Of a stretch of DNA of 64,000 bases, positions 28,146-36,435 are shown in pieces (positions within the stretch are counted from its first letter, which is position 1; the number at the start of each line of letters is the position of its first letter). This stretch comes from Streptomyces sp. cf386 (lineage in GTDB: Bacteria > Actinomycetota > Actinomycetes > Streptomycetales > Streptomycetaceae): NCBI RefSeq assembly GCF_900103585.1, contig NZ_FNHV01000008.1:250850-314849 (forward strand). The letters are read 5' to 3'. The notes under the pieces are model-generated. The model was given only the letters and a program-made list of their open reading frames with translations. It had not been told where the DNA came from and ran no database searches. Position numbers and translations under genes: made by a program.

Positions 28146-28177
28146 CGCCCCGCTCTTCCTTACGGACGAGCGGGGCG
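28146..28177. terminator. Hairpin between cyclophilin and rhomboid genes
   Basis: A 10-bp perfect stem (28146-28155 with 28168-28177) with a 12-base loop. TTT follows only on the plus side. It lies just after the cyclophilin stop and may attenuate read-through into the rhomboid gene. Confidence 0.45.
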
Positions 28178-28204
28178 TTTGGTTCCCTGTGGGAGGTGTC
28201 GGAC

Positions 28205-28738
28205 TCAGCCTTCGCGGGTCTCGACGACGACCGACTCGATGACGACGTCGTTGAGCGGTCGGTCGGTGCGGGGGTTGGTCTGGATCGTCGCGATGGCGTC
28301 GATGACCTTCTGGCTGGCGGCGTCGGTGACCTCGCCGAAGATGGTGTGCTTGCGGTTCAGCCAGGTGGTCGGGGAGACCGTGATGAAGAACTGGGAGCCG
28401 TTGGTGCCCGGTCCGGCGTTGGCCATGGCGAACAGGTACGGCTTGTCGAAGGAGAGGTCCGGGTGGAACTCGTCCTGGAACTGGTACCCGGGACCGCCGG
28501 TGCCGTTGCCCAGCGGGTCACCGCCCTGGATCATGAAGCCGCTGATGACCCGGTGGAAGACCGTGCCGTCGTAGAGCTTGGCCGTGGACTTCTCTCCGGT
28601 TGCGGGGTTCGTCCACTCACGCTCGCCCTTGGCGAGTTCGACGAAGTTCTTGACCGTGATCGGCGCGTGGTTCGGGAGGAGCCGGACCTCGATGTCGCCG
28701 TGGTTGGTCTTCAGGGTGGCGTAGAGCTGCTCGGCCAC
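28205..28738 (-). CDS. Cyclophilin-type peptidyl-prolyl cis-trans isomerase
   Basis: A 177-residue cytoplasmic cyclophilin. Catalytic and binding residues are seen in TVFHRVISGFMIQGGDP (Arg, Phe, Gln) and NGSQFFITV. No signal peptide. GTG 28738 (VAEQLYATLKTN) is chosen for its GGAAGG site and family length; a longer in-frame start at 28816 is unlikely. Confidence 0.9.
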   Translation of the reverse strand: MAEQLYATLKTNHGDIEVRLLPNHAPITVKNFVELAKGEREWTNPATGEKSTAKLYDGTVFHRVISGFMIQGGDPLGNGTGGPGYQFQDEFHPDLSFDKPYLFAMANAGPGTNGSQFFITVSPTTWLNRKHTIFGEVTDAASQKVIDAIATIQTNPRTDRPLNDVVIESVVVETREG

Positions 28739-29063
28739 GATCTGCCTTCCGTTGTCTTCCTGTGACCCCCTGATCCTCGCATGGACGGCGGCTTCCGTCG
28801 CCCGGCACCCGTTCACCGGGGCGCAACCGTGGCGATCGCTTGCAGAAAACCGGGCGAGAAGGCCCGTGGCGGGGGCGCGAAGCGGCGAACCGTGGCATTG
28901 TCGACGACAAGCCCGTGTTGACCCGCATTGATCCGCTATTGCACTTGATCAAGTCCATCGGCACCCATATGCCCGCCCTCACATGCCGCGGATCGCTCTG
29001 GCAGGCATGATCCGTAAAAGGGTGGAAAGTCGAAAACCGTACGCCACCGAGGAGGAGGATCCC
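28739..29063. other. Divergent promoter region of cyclophilin and DUF5324 genes
   Basis: The 325-base gap is AT-richer in its right half. A perfect 6-1-6 inverted repeat TTGTCG-A-CGACAA lies at 28898-28910, followed by TTGACC at 28918-28923. Promoters for both directions must be here, but I cannot assign -10 boxes safely. Confidence 0.4.
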
Positions 29064-29777
29064 GTGACCCGCATTGACAGCGTGCGCGCCGCGACCGGCT
29101 CGGCGAAGGACAGCGTGCTGCACGCCGCGGAAGTGGTGGCGCCCTACGCCGACACCGCCAAGGACAGGGCCGCGCACTATGCGCACGAGGCACGCGTACG
29201 GCTCGCGCCCGTGATGTCGCAGGCCACCGAGCAGGCCCGCGCGCAAGCTCTTCTGCAGTACGGCGCACATGTGGCGCCGCGTCTGGAGCAGGCCCGTTCG
29301 CATGTGCCGCCGAAGGTCGACCACGCCGCTCATGAGGCCGCCGTCCGTACGCGCAAGGCTGCCCGGCAGGCCGCCGACTATTCCCGGCCGAGGATCGAGC
29401 AGGCGGTGGCTGCGGCGGGGCCCGCCAGGGACGAGGCCGCTGCGCGTGGTGCTGCCGCGTTGGCTGCGCTGCGCGGTCAGGTTTCGCCGCAGGAGATCCA
29501 GAAGCTGGCCCGTAAGCACGCGAGGCGTGCCAAAGCAGGTCGTGCCGCGAAGGTGCTGGCGGTGTGCGGTGCCATCGCGGGCGCTGCCTTCGCCGCCTGG
29601 AAGTGGTGGGACAAGCAGGCCAATCCGGACTGGCTGGTCGAGCCTCCTGCCGCTACCGAGGTGCCTGAGTCGAACCGTCTCGCTTCGGTGGACGGCAGCG
29701 GCCAGTCCGTCCTCGATCCCGAGGTGCAGGCGAAGGAGGCCGAGGAAGAGGCGGCCCGGCGCGACGAGGGCCGGTGA
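29064..29777 (+). CDS. DUF5324 family protein
   Basis: 237 residues of mostly Ala-rich amphipathic helices with many charged residues (KDRAAHYAHEARVRLAPVMSQATEQARAQA), resembling LEA or apolipoprotein-like helices, then one hydrophobic helix near 180-197 (VLAVCGAIAGAAFAAWKWW) and an acidic tail. GTG 29064 follows GGAGGAGGAT. Function unknown; probably a membrane-associated structural protein. Confidence 0.75.
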   Translation: MTRIDSVRAATGSAKDSVLHAAEVVAPYADTAKDRAAHYAHEARVRLAPVMSQATEQARAQALLQYGAHVAPRLEQARSHVPPKVDHAAHEAAVRTRKAARQAADYSRPRIEQAVAAAGPARDEAAARGAAALAALRGQVSPQEIQKLARKHARRAKAGRAAKVLAVCGAIAGAAFAAWKWWDKQANPDWLVEPPAATEVPESNRLASVDGSGQSVLDPEVQAKEAEEEAARRDEGR

Positions 29778-29810
29778 TGTGAGGCCGGCTCCGGCCGGCT
29801 TGGTGAACTC

Positions 29811-29852
29811 CGCCGTGGGGCGGGAGACTTGAGGGTCTCCCGCCCCACGGCG
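29811..29852 (+). terminator. 18-bp perfect terminator stem after DUF5324
   Basis: Arms 29811-29828 and 29835-29852 pair over 18 bp around loop TTGAGG. A parS-like site begins two bases after the stem. Confidence 0.8.
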
Positions 29853-29854
29853 AT

Positions 29855-29868
29855 GTTTCACGTGGAAC
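29855..29868 (+). other. parS-like site (GTTTCACGTGGAAC)
   Basis: One mismatch to the parS consensus GTTTCACGTGAAAC. It is intergenic and sits directly against the DUF5324 terminator. The same variant is found at 25416-25429. Confidence 0.65.
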
Positions 29869-30309
29869 ATCGACCGCGCTGTGGCCGAGTACGAAGTGCA
29901 GGAGGGCCATGCCCAGCTGACGCAGCGGCAGTTGCCCGATTTCTGAATGTCGACCGAGGCCTGCCGGCGCTCCCGGTGACCTCGGGGAGGCGCGTGTTCA
30001 CGCTTCCCGTTCACGATGACGTTTGCAACGGACCATGTGTGCGAGTCCCGCACAGGTTTCCTTAACGATGCGCGCCTTTCTGATTACCGAATCGCGTTCG
30101 CACCAGCTCACACAAGGCTTCCATGTCGCAGCTCGCCCTCAGGAGCCGCGTCGACCACCTGCACAACCACCTTGCGGACTTCACCGACCCCACCTGTTTG
30201 CGCAAATATCTGCAACGGCGCCACTTCCCGTCGCGTGATGCACGTCACCGAGGCGGGCCGTCGAGGTCCACGGCGCGAGGTCCGCAGCTGAGGTCCAAGG
30301 AACGCAGAA
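29869..30309. other. Non-coding stretch before tRNA-Ala
   Basis: About 440 bases without a supportable gene. The only clear motif is the 10-bp palindrome TTTGCGCAAA at 30197-30206. Short open frames on both strands show no codon bias or family features. Confidence 0.5.
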
Positions 30310-30342
30310 ACCGGCCAGAGGCCGCGAGGGCGTCTGGCCGGT
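30310..30342 (-). terminator. Terminator of tRNA-Ala
   Basis: A 10-bp outer stem (ACCGGCCAGA, 30310-30319, with 30333-30342) closes a GC-rich inner loop that can pair further; TTTCTG follows on the minus strand. It is 8 bases after the tRNA 3' end. Confidence 0.7.
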
Positions 30343-30350
30343 CCGAGGTG

Positions 30351-30423
30351 TGGAGCCTAGGGGAGTCGAACCCCTGACATCTGCCATGCAAAGACAGCGC
30401 TCTACCAACTGAGCTAAGGCCCC
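30351..30423 (-). tRNA. tRNA-Ala (anticodon TGC)
   Basis: A 73-nt tRNA. The acceptor stem pairs GGGGCCT with AGGCTCC (one G-U), then discriminator A; D-arm AGCTCAGTTGGTAGAGC; anticodon loop TTTGCAT in stem CTGTC/GGCAG; T-arm CAGGGGTTCGACTCCCCTA. CCA is not encoded. The TGC anticodon reads GCA and, with wobble, other Ala codons. Confidence 0.95.
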
Positions 30424-30605
30424 GGAAGGGAAGCATCCAGCCGGAAGAACCACACTCCGGCGGGCGCCGCAGACCAGAGTACCGGGTCGCCCCCCGTATC
30501 TCGCAAAAAGATTGGGGGTCCCGATGAACGACCACTCTCCGTAAGATGCTCGGCGTGGTTCGCTACAGCGAACCACGGTTCTTGGGGAAGCGATGGGGAG
30601 ACGCA

Positions 30606-31154
30606 ATGGACGCCGCACAGCAGGAAGCCACCGCAAGAGCGCGGGAACTGCAGCGGAACTGGTACGGGGAGCCGCTGGGGGCGCTCTTCCGTAAGCTCAT
30701 CGACGATCTTGGTCTTAACCAGGCTCGTCTCGCGGGTGTACTGGGACTGTCCGCACCGATGCTGTCGCAGCTGATGAGCGGCCAGCGGGCGAAGATCGGC
30801 AATCCCGCCGTGGTCCAGCGGGTGCAGCTGCTGCAGGACCTGGCCGCGCAGGTCGCGGACGGCAGCGTGAGCGCGGCCGAGGCCACGGAGCGCATGGAAG
30901 AGATCAAGAAGTCGCAGGGGGGCTCGGTGCTCAGCAACACGACGCAGACGACGAGCAGTTCGGGGGCGCCGACGGTCAAGCGGGTGGTCCGCGAGATCCA
31001 GTCGCTGCTGCGCTCGGTGGCGGCCGCGGGAGACATCATCGAGGCCGCGGACACCCTCGCCCCCAGCCACCCGGAACTGGCAGAGTTCCTCCGGGTGTAC
31101 GGCGCCGGCCGCACCTCCGACGCGGTCACGCACTACCAGTCCCACCAGAACTGA
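30606..31154 (+). CDS. Helix-turn-helix DNA-binding protein
   Basis: 182 residues with a Cro/C1-like helix-turn-helix at about 36-62 (LNQARLAGVLGLSAPMLSQLMSGQR) and a helical C-terminal part. ATG 30606 follows GGGGAG. It is conserved next to the tRNA-Ala/kinase region in Streptomyces, but its target is not known to me. It may act in the same direction as the kinase gene downstream. Confidence 0.75.
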   Translation: MDAAQQEATARARELQRNWYGEPLGALFRKLIDDLGLNQARLAGVLGLSAPMLSQLMSGQRAKIGNPAVVQRVQLLQDLAAQVADGSVSAAEATERMEEIKKSQGGSVLSNTTQTTSSSGAPTVKRVVREIQSLLRSVAAAGDIIEAADTLAPSHPELAEFLRVYGAGRTSDAVTHYQSHQN

Positions 31155-31469
31155 CCCCGAGGCCCGGTCGCCGAAGGGGGTTCGGCAGCCGGGCCGACGG
31201 CCTGCGTCCTGAGCGGCACGAGGGGGTCGTGCGGTTCAGGGGCGAGGTCACACGGGCGGTCTGGCCGACGCGTTCGCGGTGAGCTGCACGATGGGGGCGT
31301 GTAGCTCGGCGAGGAGGGTCGGGTCGAGGAGCCGGTTGCGGGGGAGCCCGGCAATGTGGAGTCCCGAGAGGGAGTCCGTCCGGGCGGAGGAGGTCGGCGA
31401 GGGGGAGTCGTATCGCTCATCGAGGGGGAAGCAAGGGGGTAGCCGAAGGGGGAGGAGCGACGCACAGCC
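31155..31469. other. Intergenic leader of the kinase gene with four G5 tracts
   Basis: A 315-base gap. Its last 70 bases hold four runs of exactly five G (31401-31405, 31424-31428, 31435-31439, 31448-31452) on the coding strand, the last just before GGAGGAG, the only ribosome site for the kinase. A quadruplex in DNA or mRNA is possible. Confidence 0.5.
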
Positions 31470-33239
31470 ATGGGTGAGGTCTTCGCAGGCCGGTACGAAC
31501 TGGTCGACCCGATCGGACGCGGAGGTGTCGGCGCCGTCTGGCGTGCCTGGGACCACCGCCGCCGCCGGTATGTGGCCGCCAAGGTGCTGCAGCAGAGCGA
31601 CGCGCACTCGCTGCTGCGGTTCGTCCGCGAACAAGCCCTCCGGATCGATCACCCCCATGTGCTGGCGCCCGCCAGCTGGGCCGCCGACGACGACAAGGTC
31701 CTGTTCACCATGGATCTGGTGGCCGGTGGTTCGCTGGTCCATCTCATCGGGGACTACGGCCCCTTGCCGCCCTCGTTCGTCTGCACGCTCCTCGACCAGC
31801 TCCTCGCGGGGTTGGCCGCGGTGCACGCGGAGGGTGTCGTCCACCGCGACATCAAGCCTGCCAACCTGCTCCTCGAGGCCACCGGCACTGCCCGCCCGCG
31901 GCTGCGCCTGTCCGATTTCGGTATCGCCATGCGGCTGGGCGAGCCCCGCCTGACCGAGACCAACCTCGTGGTGGGAACGCCCGGTTATCTCGCACCCGAG
32001 CAACTCATGGGCGCGGAACCTGACTTCCCGGCCGACCTGTTCGCCGTAGGGCTGGTCGCGCTGTATCTGCTGGAGGGTGCCAAGCCTGATGCCAAGGCGC
32101 TCATCCAGTACTTCGCCGAGCACGGAACTCCCGGTGCGCCCAAGGGAATTCCCGAGCCGCTGTGGCAGGTCGTGGCCTCGCTGCTGCAGCCGGATCCGCA
32201 TGCGCGGTTCCGAACGGCCACGGGTGCGCGCAAGGCTCTCGCCTCTGCCATCGAGCTGCTGCCGGAACCCGGCCCCGACGACGAGCTGATCGAGATCTTC
32301 GACCAACTCGGGCCGCTGCCAGCGGGGTACGCGTCGGACGGGCCGCTCAAGCCGGCTCCGGGGGTCGAAGGGGGCAGGAGTAGCTCGCGGCAGTTCGGGG
32401 CGGGCTCGGTGGGGACGGATATCACCGGGTCCGTGTCGAGCGCCTCTGGCTCCGTGTCGAGGGGGGCCAGTTCCGGGCGGGCGGACGGATGGGCCGGCTC
32501 CGGCTCCGGCTCCGGGCCGACGGATACCGGGCCCGCCGGCACCGCACCGAGCGATCCGCGCCAGGGCGTGGCCGGGCCCCTCCCGGTGGGTGACGTCACG
32601 GCGTCCCAGTCCGGGCGCGCCGCGCACCCGCCTCAGCCGGGGCTCCAACCGCCCGGCGTCCAGGAGCCGTCCGTCCTCTCGCAGTCCGGCGACGGCAGCG
32701 CGCCCGTCAGCATGTCGGACACCGGCAGCTTCCATCTGCCACCGCCCCAGGCCACCGGCTCCTCCTCGCTGAGTCAAACGCTCCTGCCACAGCCCCAGCC
32801 GGTGCAGGCACCACCCCACCCGCAAGCACACAGGCCGAGGCAGACGGGCCAGGCCCAAGAGCGAGGTCAGGCCCAAGCTCAGGTACACCAGGACGCCCAG
32901 CACCACTCCGCTCACAGCTCCCCCTACGACACCACGCACGTCCTTTCCTCCCCTCCTCGGCACGCACCGCAGTACCCGGCTCAGCCCTCGACTCCGACGC
33001 CGACGCCGGCGCATCTCGTCGATGCCTCTACTGCTTCGTACACCGCTCAGAGCCCGCAGGTTCCACCCTCGGCACCCTCAATTCCGCAGCCACACCGCCG
33101 CGGCAGCCATCGCGCCGCCCGGCGCGCCCCCCAAGGCCTCACACGCCGCCCCGGCCCGCCCGCCAAGGTGGCAGTCCCGCTCCTGCTGCTGGCGCTGGCC
33201 TGCTATGCCGTGGGGTTCTGGGCGCTGGCCCACATCTGA
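31470..33239 (+). CDS. Ser/Thr protein kinase with Pro/Gln/Ser-rich linker and C-terminal anchor
   Basis: A 589-residue kinase. Kinase domain about 8-270: Gly loop GRGGVGAVW, ATP-binding Lys38 (VAAKVL), HRDIKPAN with Asp127, DFG from Asp149, and APE-like APEQ. Residues about 285-565 are a low-complexity Gly/Ser then Pro/Gln/His-rich linker. A single membrane helix at the extreme C-terminus (VAVPLLLLALACYAVGFWALAHI) leaves no sensor domain outside. It resembles the tail-anchored kinase found at this place in Streptomyces. Confidence 0.88.
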   Translation: MGEVFAGRYELVDPIGRGGVGAVWRAWDHRRRRYVAAKVLQQSDAHSLLRFVREQALRIDHPHVLAPASWAADDDKVLFTMDLVAGGSLVHLIGDYGPLPPSFVCTLLDQLLAGLAAVHAEGVVHRDIKPANLLLEATGTARPRLRLSDFGIAMRLGEPRLTETNLVVGTPGYLAPEQLMGAEPDFPADLFAVGLVALYLLEGAKPDAKALIQYFAEHGTPGAPKGIPEPLWQVVASLLQPDPHARFRTATGARKALASAIELLPEPGPDDELIEIFDQLGPLPAGYASDGPLKPAPGVEGGRSSSRQFGAGSVGTDITGSVSSASGSVSRGASSGRADGWAGSGSGSGPTDTGPAGTAPSDPRQGVAGPLPVGDVTASQSGRAAHPPQPGLQPPGVQEPSVLSQSGDGSAPVSMSDTGSFHLPPPQATGSSSLSQTLLPQPQPVQAPPHPQAHRPRQTGQAQERGQAQAQVHQDAQHHSAHSSPYDTTHVLSSPPRHAPQYPAQPSTPTPTPAHLVDASTASYTAQSPQVPPSAPSIPQPHRRGSHRAARRAPQGLTRRPGPPAKVAVPLLLLALACYAVGFWALAHI

Positions 33240-33675
33240 GGTCGCTGAGGCGCCGAAAGCCCGAGCCCGGCTCTGCTGGGCTCGCCGGGCTCAATGCCCA
33301 CGAGCCTCCGAGCTCCAGTGGGCGCGAATTCCGGCGCGCGCGAAGCCGTAGCCGTGCAACCGACTGAACCCGCCCCCGAAGTCACGAGCCCGCGAGCACG
33401 AGGCCGCAGATCAAGGGCCCCACGCCCCCGGAACCCGCGACTCATGGGCCCGCGAGCCCGCGAGCCTGCCCCGCGATTCCGTGAGCCGTGTGTCTCCCAG
33501 TCCCGGAAACGGAGAGCACCTGAGCCGGGCCCCGAGCAGGCCCTCTCCAGCCCTCCCAGGCCCGGCGAGCCGCCAGGGCCACCACCGCCCGCTCTACCAA
33601 GCTCGGCCCTCCGCCGCGCCACCACGGCCCGCCCCACGAGACCGCGCCCCTCCACCGAGCCAACAACCGCCCGCC
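33240..33675. other. Convergent intergenic region with about 40-bp tandem repeats
   Basis: The gap between two convergent genes is extremely GC-rich, with repeated GCGAGCC words. From 33578 to about 33720 a unit of 40-42 bases beginning GCCACCACCGCCC occurs about 3.5 times (starts 33578, 33618, 33659, 33701). The last copies run into the 3' end of the neighbouring minus-strand gene. Open frames here reflect only composition. Confidence 0.55.
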
Positions 33676-35043
33676 CTATGAGACCCCGACCCTCCGCCGA
33701 GCCACCACCGCCCACACCCCCAGCACCACCAGCACCACAGTCCCCGCTCCGATCCCACTCACCGCGAGCACGGTCATCGCGGCGTCACCGCCGTCCCCGC
33801 CCCCGTCTCCAGCCGCAGCCGCGGCCTCGGCCGCATCCCGATCGCCCTCCGTAACCTCGAAGACACCCCCCGGCCGGGACTCCCCCGCATAGCCGGGGCC
33901 GGCCGCCTCCTCGCCCCCCACCCGCACGCGCAACGTCAGCTCGAACGGCCCGTCGCCGTACCCCTCGGCCACCTCGGCGGCGAGATGCACCACGAGGTAG
34001 TAGGCCCCCGCAAACCGCATGCCGCTGAACCGGTCGGAGACGGCGTACCGGTTCTCGTACGCGACCGGGGGAAGGGGGTCGAGTTCGGCGGCCGTCCGTC
34101 TGCCGTTGTAGTTGGCGCTCGTGTCGTCGACGAGGCCGCGTGCGGGGTTGTAGAGCGCAAGGTTGAGGGCGCCGCCCGTGTAACCGTTGCTGCTGCTCGC
34201 GCCGCTCATTTCGGCGGTTGCGTACACCTGTCGGCCCCAGTCGAGGGGCACCTTGTAGAAGAACGTTCGGCCGGGCTCGATGTCGGAGCTCCAGACGCCC
34301 TGGCCGATGGATGCCGCCGAGGCGAATCCGGAGCCTCCGTCGCGGCGGACGTCGTCGTCGGTGAGGGGGGCCGGTGAGGCGGAGTTCCAGGCTTCGGGGG
34401 CGCTCGTGGCGCGGGCCTGCTCCAGGCGCGGCTCCGAGGTCGCGAAGAGCTCCAGGTCCCAGGTGTCCGGGGTGGAATCCGCCGGACGGACGCGCTCGAC
34501 GATCACGTGGTAGATGCCCGCCTTGTTGCAGCGAGTCAGATGTGCGGTGACCTCGCGCGCGCCCCACGCCGCGATCGGACGTGCACTGTGGGAGACGCCG
34601 AGCCTCTTGGTTTCGGTGGAGCAGGAACGGCCGTCCGCGGCGTCCTCGACGGACACCTTGATGCCGTCGCCCGCGGTCACGGTGCTGCCGGGGGTGGGGA
34701 TCGCGGTGACGGAGACGTAGACGTCGGAGGTGGCGTCGAGGTCGAGGCTGTAGTGGATCTCTCCGCTGCTCGGCAGGGAGCTCTTGTAGGTCGCGCCGGG
34801 CGTGAGGCGCGGGGCGTTGGTGGTGCTCGCCGAGCCCGTGACGGGCCGGGCCTCCGGTGAGAAGGCGTATGGGCTGGGCGGTCCGGCCGCGAGTGCGGTC
34901 CGGGCCGGCAGAGCAGCCGTCGTACAGAGCAGCAGCGCCACCGCTATGAAGGCAGCACGCGCGCGTGCCCAAGCCGAACGCGAGGGATGGCCACGCCGCA
35001 CCCTCTCGCGGCGCCACCCCGCCGCACGCCGCCGCCCCATCAC
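33676..35043 (-). CDS. Secreted protein with C-terminal membrane anchor, family not recognised
   Basis: 455 residues: an Arg-rich n-region and signal peptide (about 25-53, AFIAVALLLCTTAALPARTALA), an exported domain rich in beta-type segments (TYKSSLPSSGEIHYSLDL, TFFYKVPLDWGRQVYATAEM), an Ala/Gly/Asp hinge, one helix near the C-terminus (AVSGIGAGTVVLVVLGVWAVVA) and a short basic tail. The two repeated beta modules resemble secreted pre-peptidase-like domains, but I cannot name them safely. Start GTG 35043 has AGGAG six bases upstream. It converges on the kinase. Confidence 0.7.
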   Translation of the reverse strand: MMGRRRAAGWRRERVRRGHPSRSAWARARAAFIAVALLLCTTAALPARTALAAGPPSPYAFSPEARPVTGSASTTNAPRLTPGATYKSSLPSSGEIHYSLDLDATSDVYVSVTAIPTPGSTVTAGDGIKVSVEDAADGRSCSTETKRLGVSHSARPIAAWGAREVTAHLTRCNKAGIYHVIVERVRPADSTPDTWDLELFATSEPRLEQARATSAPEAWNSASPAPLTDDDVRRDGGSGFASAASIGQGVWSSDIEPGRTFFYKVPLDWGRQVYATAEMSGASSSNGYTGGALNLALYNPARGLVDDTSANYNGRRTAAELDPLPPVAYENRYAVSDRFSGMRFAGAYYLVVHLAAEVAEGYGDGPFELTLRVRVGGEEAAGPGYAGESRPGGVFEVTEGDRDAAEAAAAAGDGGGDGGDAAMTVLAVSGIGAGTVVLVVLGVWAVVARRRVGVS

Positions 35044-35280
35044 GCGCCACTCCTGTCGTCACCGGACCATGGACGTCGCCCATCCTGCCCAGCCCGGCCG
35101 CACGTCACCCACGCAATCCGTACGGCCGTCCGAAACGCCCGGCTCTAAGGCACCTGGGACGCTCCCGCAACTCGATCCGACGGCGCTCCACGACAAGGCC
35201 GCGACACGCGTCAGCCTCTCGGCGCCCCTCCACGCAACCGCGCGCCTGCGAGCTCAGACACCGCACGCCCCCCGAACACA

Positions 35281-35310
35281 CAAAACCCCGACCGCGATGA
35301 CGGCCGGGGT
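35281..35310 (-). terminator. Rho-independent terminator of the DLW-39 gene
   Basis: Read on the minus strand, a 10-bp stem (ACCCCGGCCG with CGGTCGGGGT, one G-U pair) is followed by TTTTG. It begins 26 bases after the DLW-39 stop. Confidence 0.8.
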
Positions 35311-35335
35311 CTGCTTCAGATTCCGCTGTGATGGC

Positions 35336-35464
35336 TCACGAACCCGTGGGCACGGAGTCAGTCGCCTCCGTCCACAGATCCTGCTCGGCGCGATCCGCCT
35401 GGATCTGGCGGTACACGAGGAGCCCGCCGATGGCGGCCAGTGCGACCAGGAGAAGCTTCTTCAC
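35336..35464 (-). CDS. DLW-39 family small membrane protein
   Basis: 42 residues: one N-terminal helix (KKLLLVALAAIGGLLVYRQIQ) then the conserved ADRAEQDLWTEATD that names the family. GTG 35464 follows GAGGTC. Members are found across actinobacteria near gyrA; function is unknown. Its own promoter and terminator are visible, so it is transcribed alone. Confidence 0.85.
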   Translation of the reverse strand: MKKLLLVALAAIGGLLVYRQIQADRAEQDLWTEATDSVPTGS

Positions 35465-35509
35465 CGCGCGACCTCGTCTTTCCTTGACGTAGGGGACCTC
35501 TGGCGCCCG

Positions 35510-35539
35510 ACTATACACACCGATCGATATCGATCGGTG
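35510..35539 (-). promoter_or_regulatory. DLW-39 promoter with a 22-bp perfect palindrome
   Basis: On the minus strand a TATAGT -10 box is at 35515-35510. Two bases upstream begins a perfect palindrome (35518-35539) made of CACCGATCGAT and its reverse complement. It fills the spacer and -35 region, where no TTGACA-like box is seen, so it is well placed as a regulator's operator. Confidence 0.6.
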
Positions 35540-35811
35540 ACCTGCGTCGGGGCTCAACTGCCGTTCGGAACAGCGCAGTAGAAGCGGATTGCGCCGCTCC
35601 GATCGGAGGGTGATCACACCTCGACAGACAGCGACTTTCACCCCCTTCCTCCCGCCTACCGCACTTTCTCGGACTTTCCAGGTCTCATACGCCCATCCGT
35701 GTGGTGTTCATCTGAAGATCGACGCGCCACGGGCGTCGGTCCATGACTTCTCGGCCCCCATACACATCATGAGGAAAGTACGCAAATCGCCCAACCCGAA
35801 AGTGAGGGGCC
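35540..35811. other. Divergent gap between DLW-39 and a small secreted protein gene
   Basis: Beyond the palindrome no gene is visible. The right part is less GC-rich than the average of the window and contains CCATACACATCATGAGGAAAGT, which is cut here only by weak start candidates. Confidence 0.35.
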
Positions 35812-36192
35812 ATGGCCAGGAACAAGGTCATGAACCTGTGGACCAGCATCGTCACCGCCTTCCTCGCGCTGTTCACGGCGCTCGGATTCGTCACGACCTC
35901 CGCCGCCGCAGCCGTACCGCACACCGAGACGGCGCGCAGAAGCGACAGCGACGACGGCGACCGCAACACGATGCAGTTGGCAGTCCCGGCGATGCCCCAG
36001 TGGGCCTGGTCCTACGCCAGATCGCTGCCTCCCACGATGAAGCAGCGCATCCGAGCCGAGGCCCACGGCAGAACCCCCAGCTGCCGGCACCGCCCGCTCA
36101 CGGAAACAGAAGCGGCCACGACCACCTCGGCCACCAGCGGATGCGACTCCGTCGCCGCCCCGGACCGACCACTGGTCCCGCACCAACGCTGA
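35812..36192 (+). CDS. Small exported or membrane-anchored protein, unrecognised
   Basis: 126 residues with an N-terminal hydrophobic segment (SIVTAFLALFTALGFVTTSAAAA) that could be a signal peptide cut after Ala-Ala-Ala. The rest is polar, with VPAMPQWAWSYARSLPPTMKQRIRAEAHG and two cysteines. GAGGGG lies just before ATG 35812. It looks like a Streptomyces-restricted family; I assign no function. Confidence 0.6.
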   Translation: MARNKVMNLWTSIVTAFLALFTALGFVTTSAAAAVPHTETARRSDSDDGDRNTMQLAVPAMPQWAWSYARSLPPTMKQRIRAEAHGRTPSCRHRPLTETEAATTTSATSGCDSVAAPDRPLVPHQR

Positions 36193-36311
36193 ACCGACGG
36201 CTCGCCCCGAGCCGTCACCCCTGGTGCCGAAGCGCACCGGCCCTTTCCCCAGACAGCACAGCCACAGCGAGCTTGCGTACCCAGCACCGCTCAAGCGCAG
36301 CTGCCGTGCAG

Positions 36312-36388
36312 CACCGCTGAGCAGCCCCTTTATGCCGTACCGCTGAGCAGCACCCTCATGCCCTACCGCTGAACAGCACCCCTGATGA
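36312..36388. repeat. Three imperfect 26-bp tandem repeats
   Basis: The unit ACCGCTGAGCAGCACCCT... starts at about 36312, 36338 and 36364 with exact 26-bp spacing and few differences. It lies between a small secreted protein gene and the convergent AAA ATPase. Confidence 0.6.
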
Positions 36389-36435
36389 CGTAAATCTCAT
36401 GACAACGCTCGTGACGACGCCCCTACGGCGAAACC

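Noticed and set aside
30016..30377. Plus-strand frames in the tRNA-Ala region
   Set aside because: They run across the tRNA-Ala gene and its terminator and have no coding signature.
33203..33715. A 170-codon minus frame with repeated EGRGLxGRAVV units
   Set aside because: The apparent protein repeat is the translation of the 40-bp DNA tandem repeat in a convergent gap.
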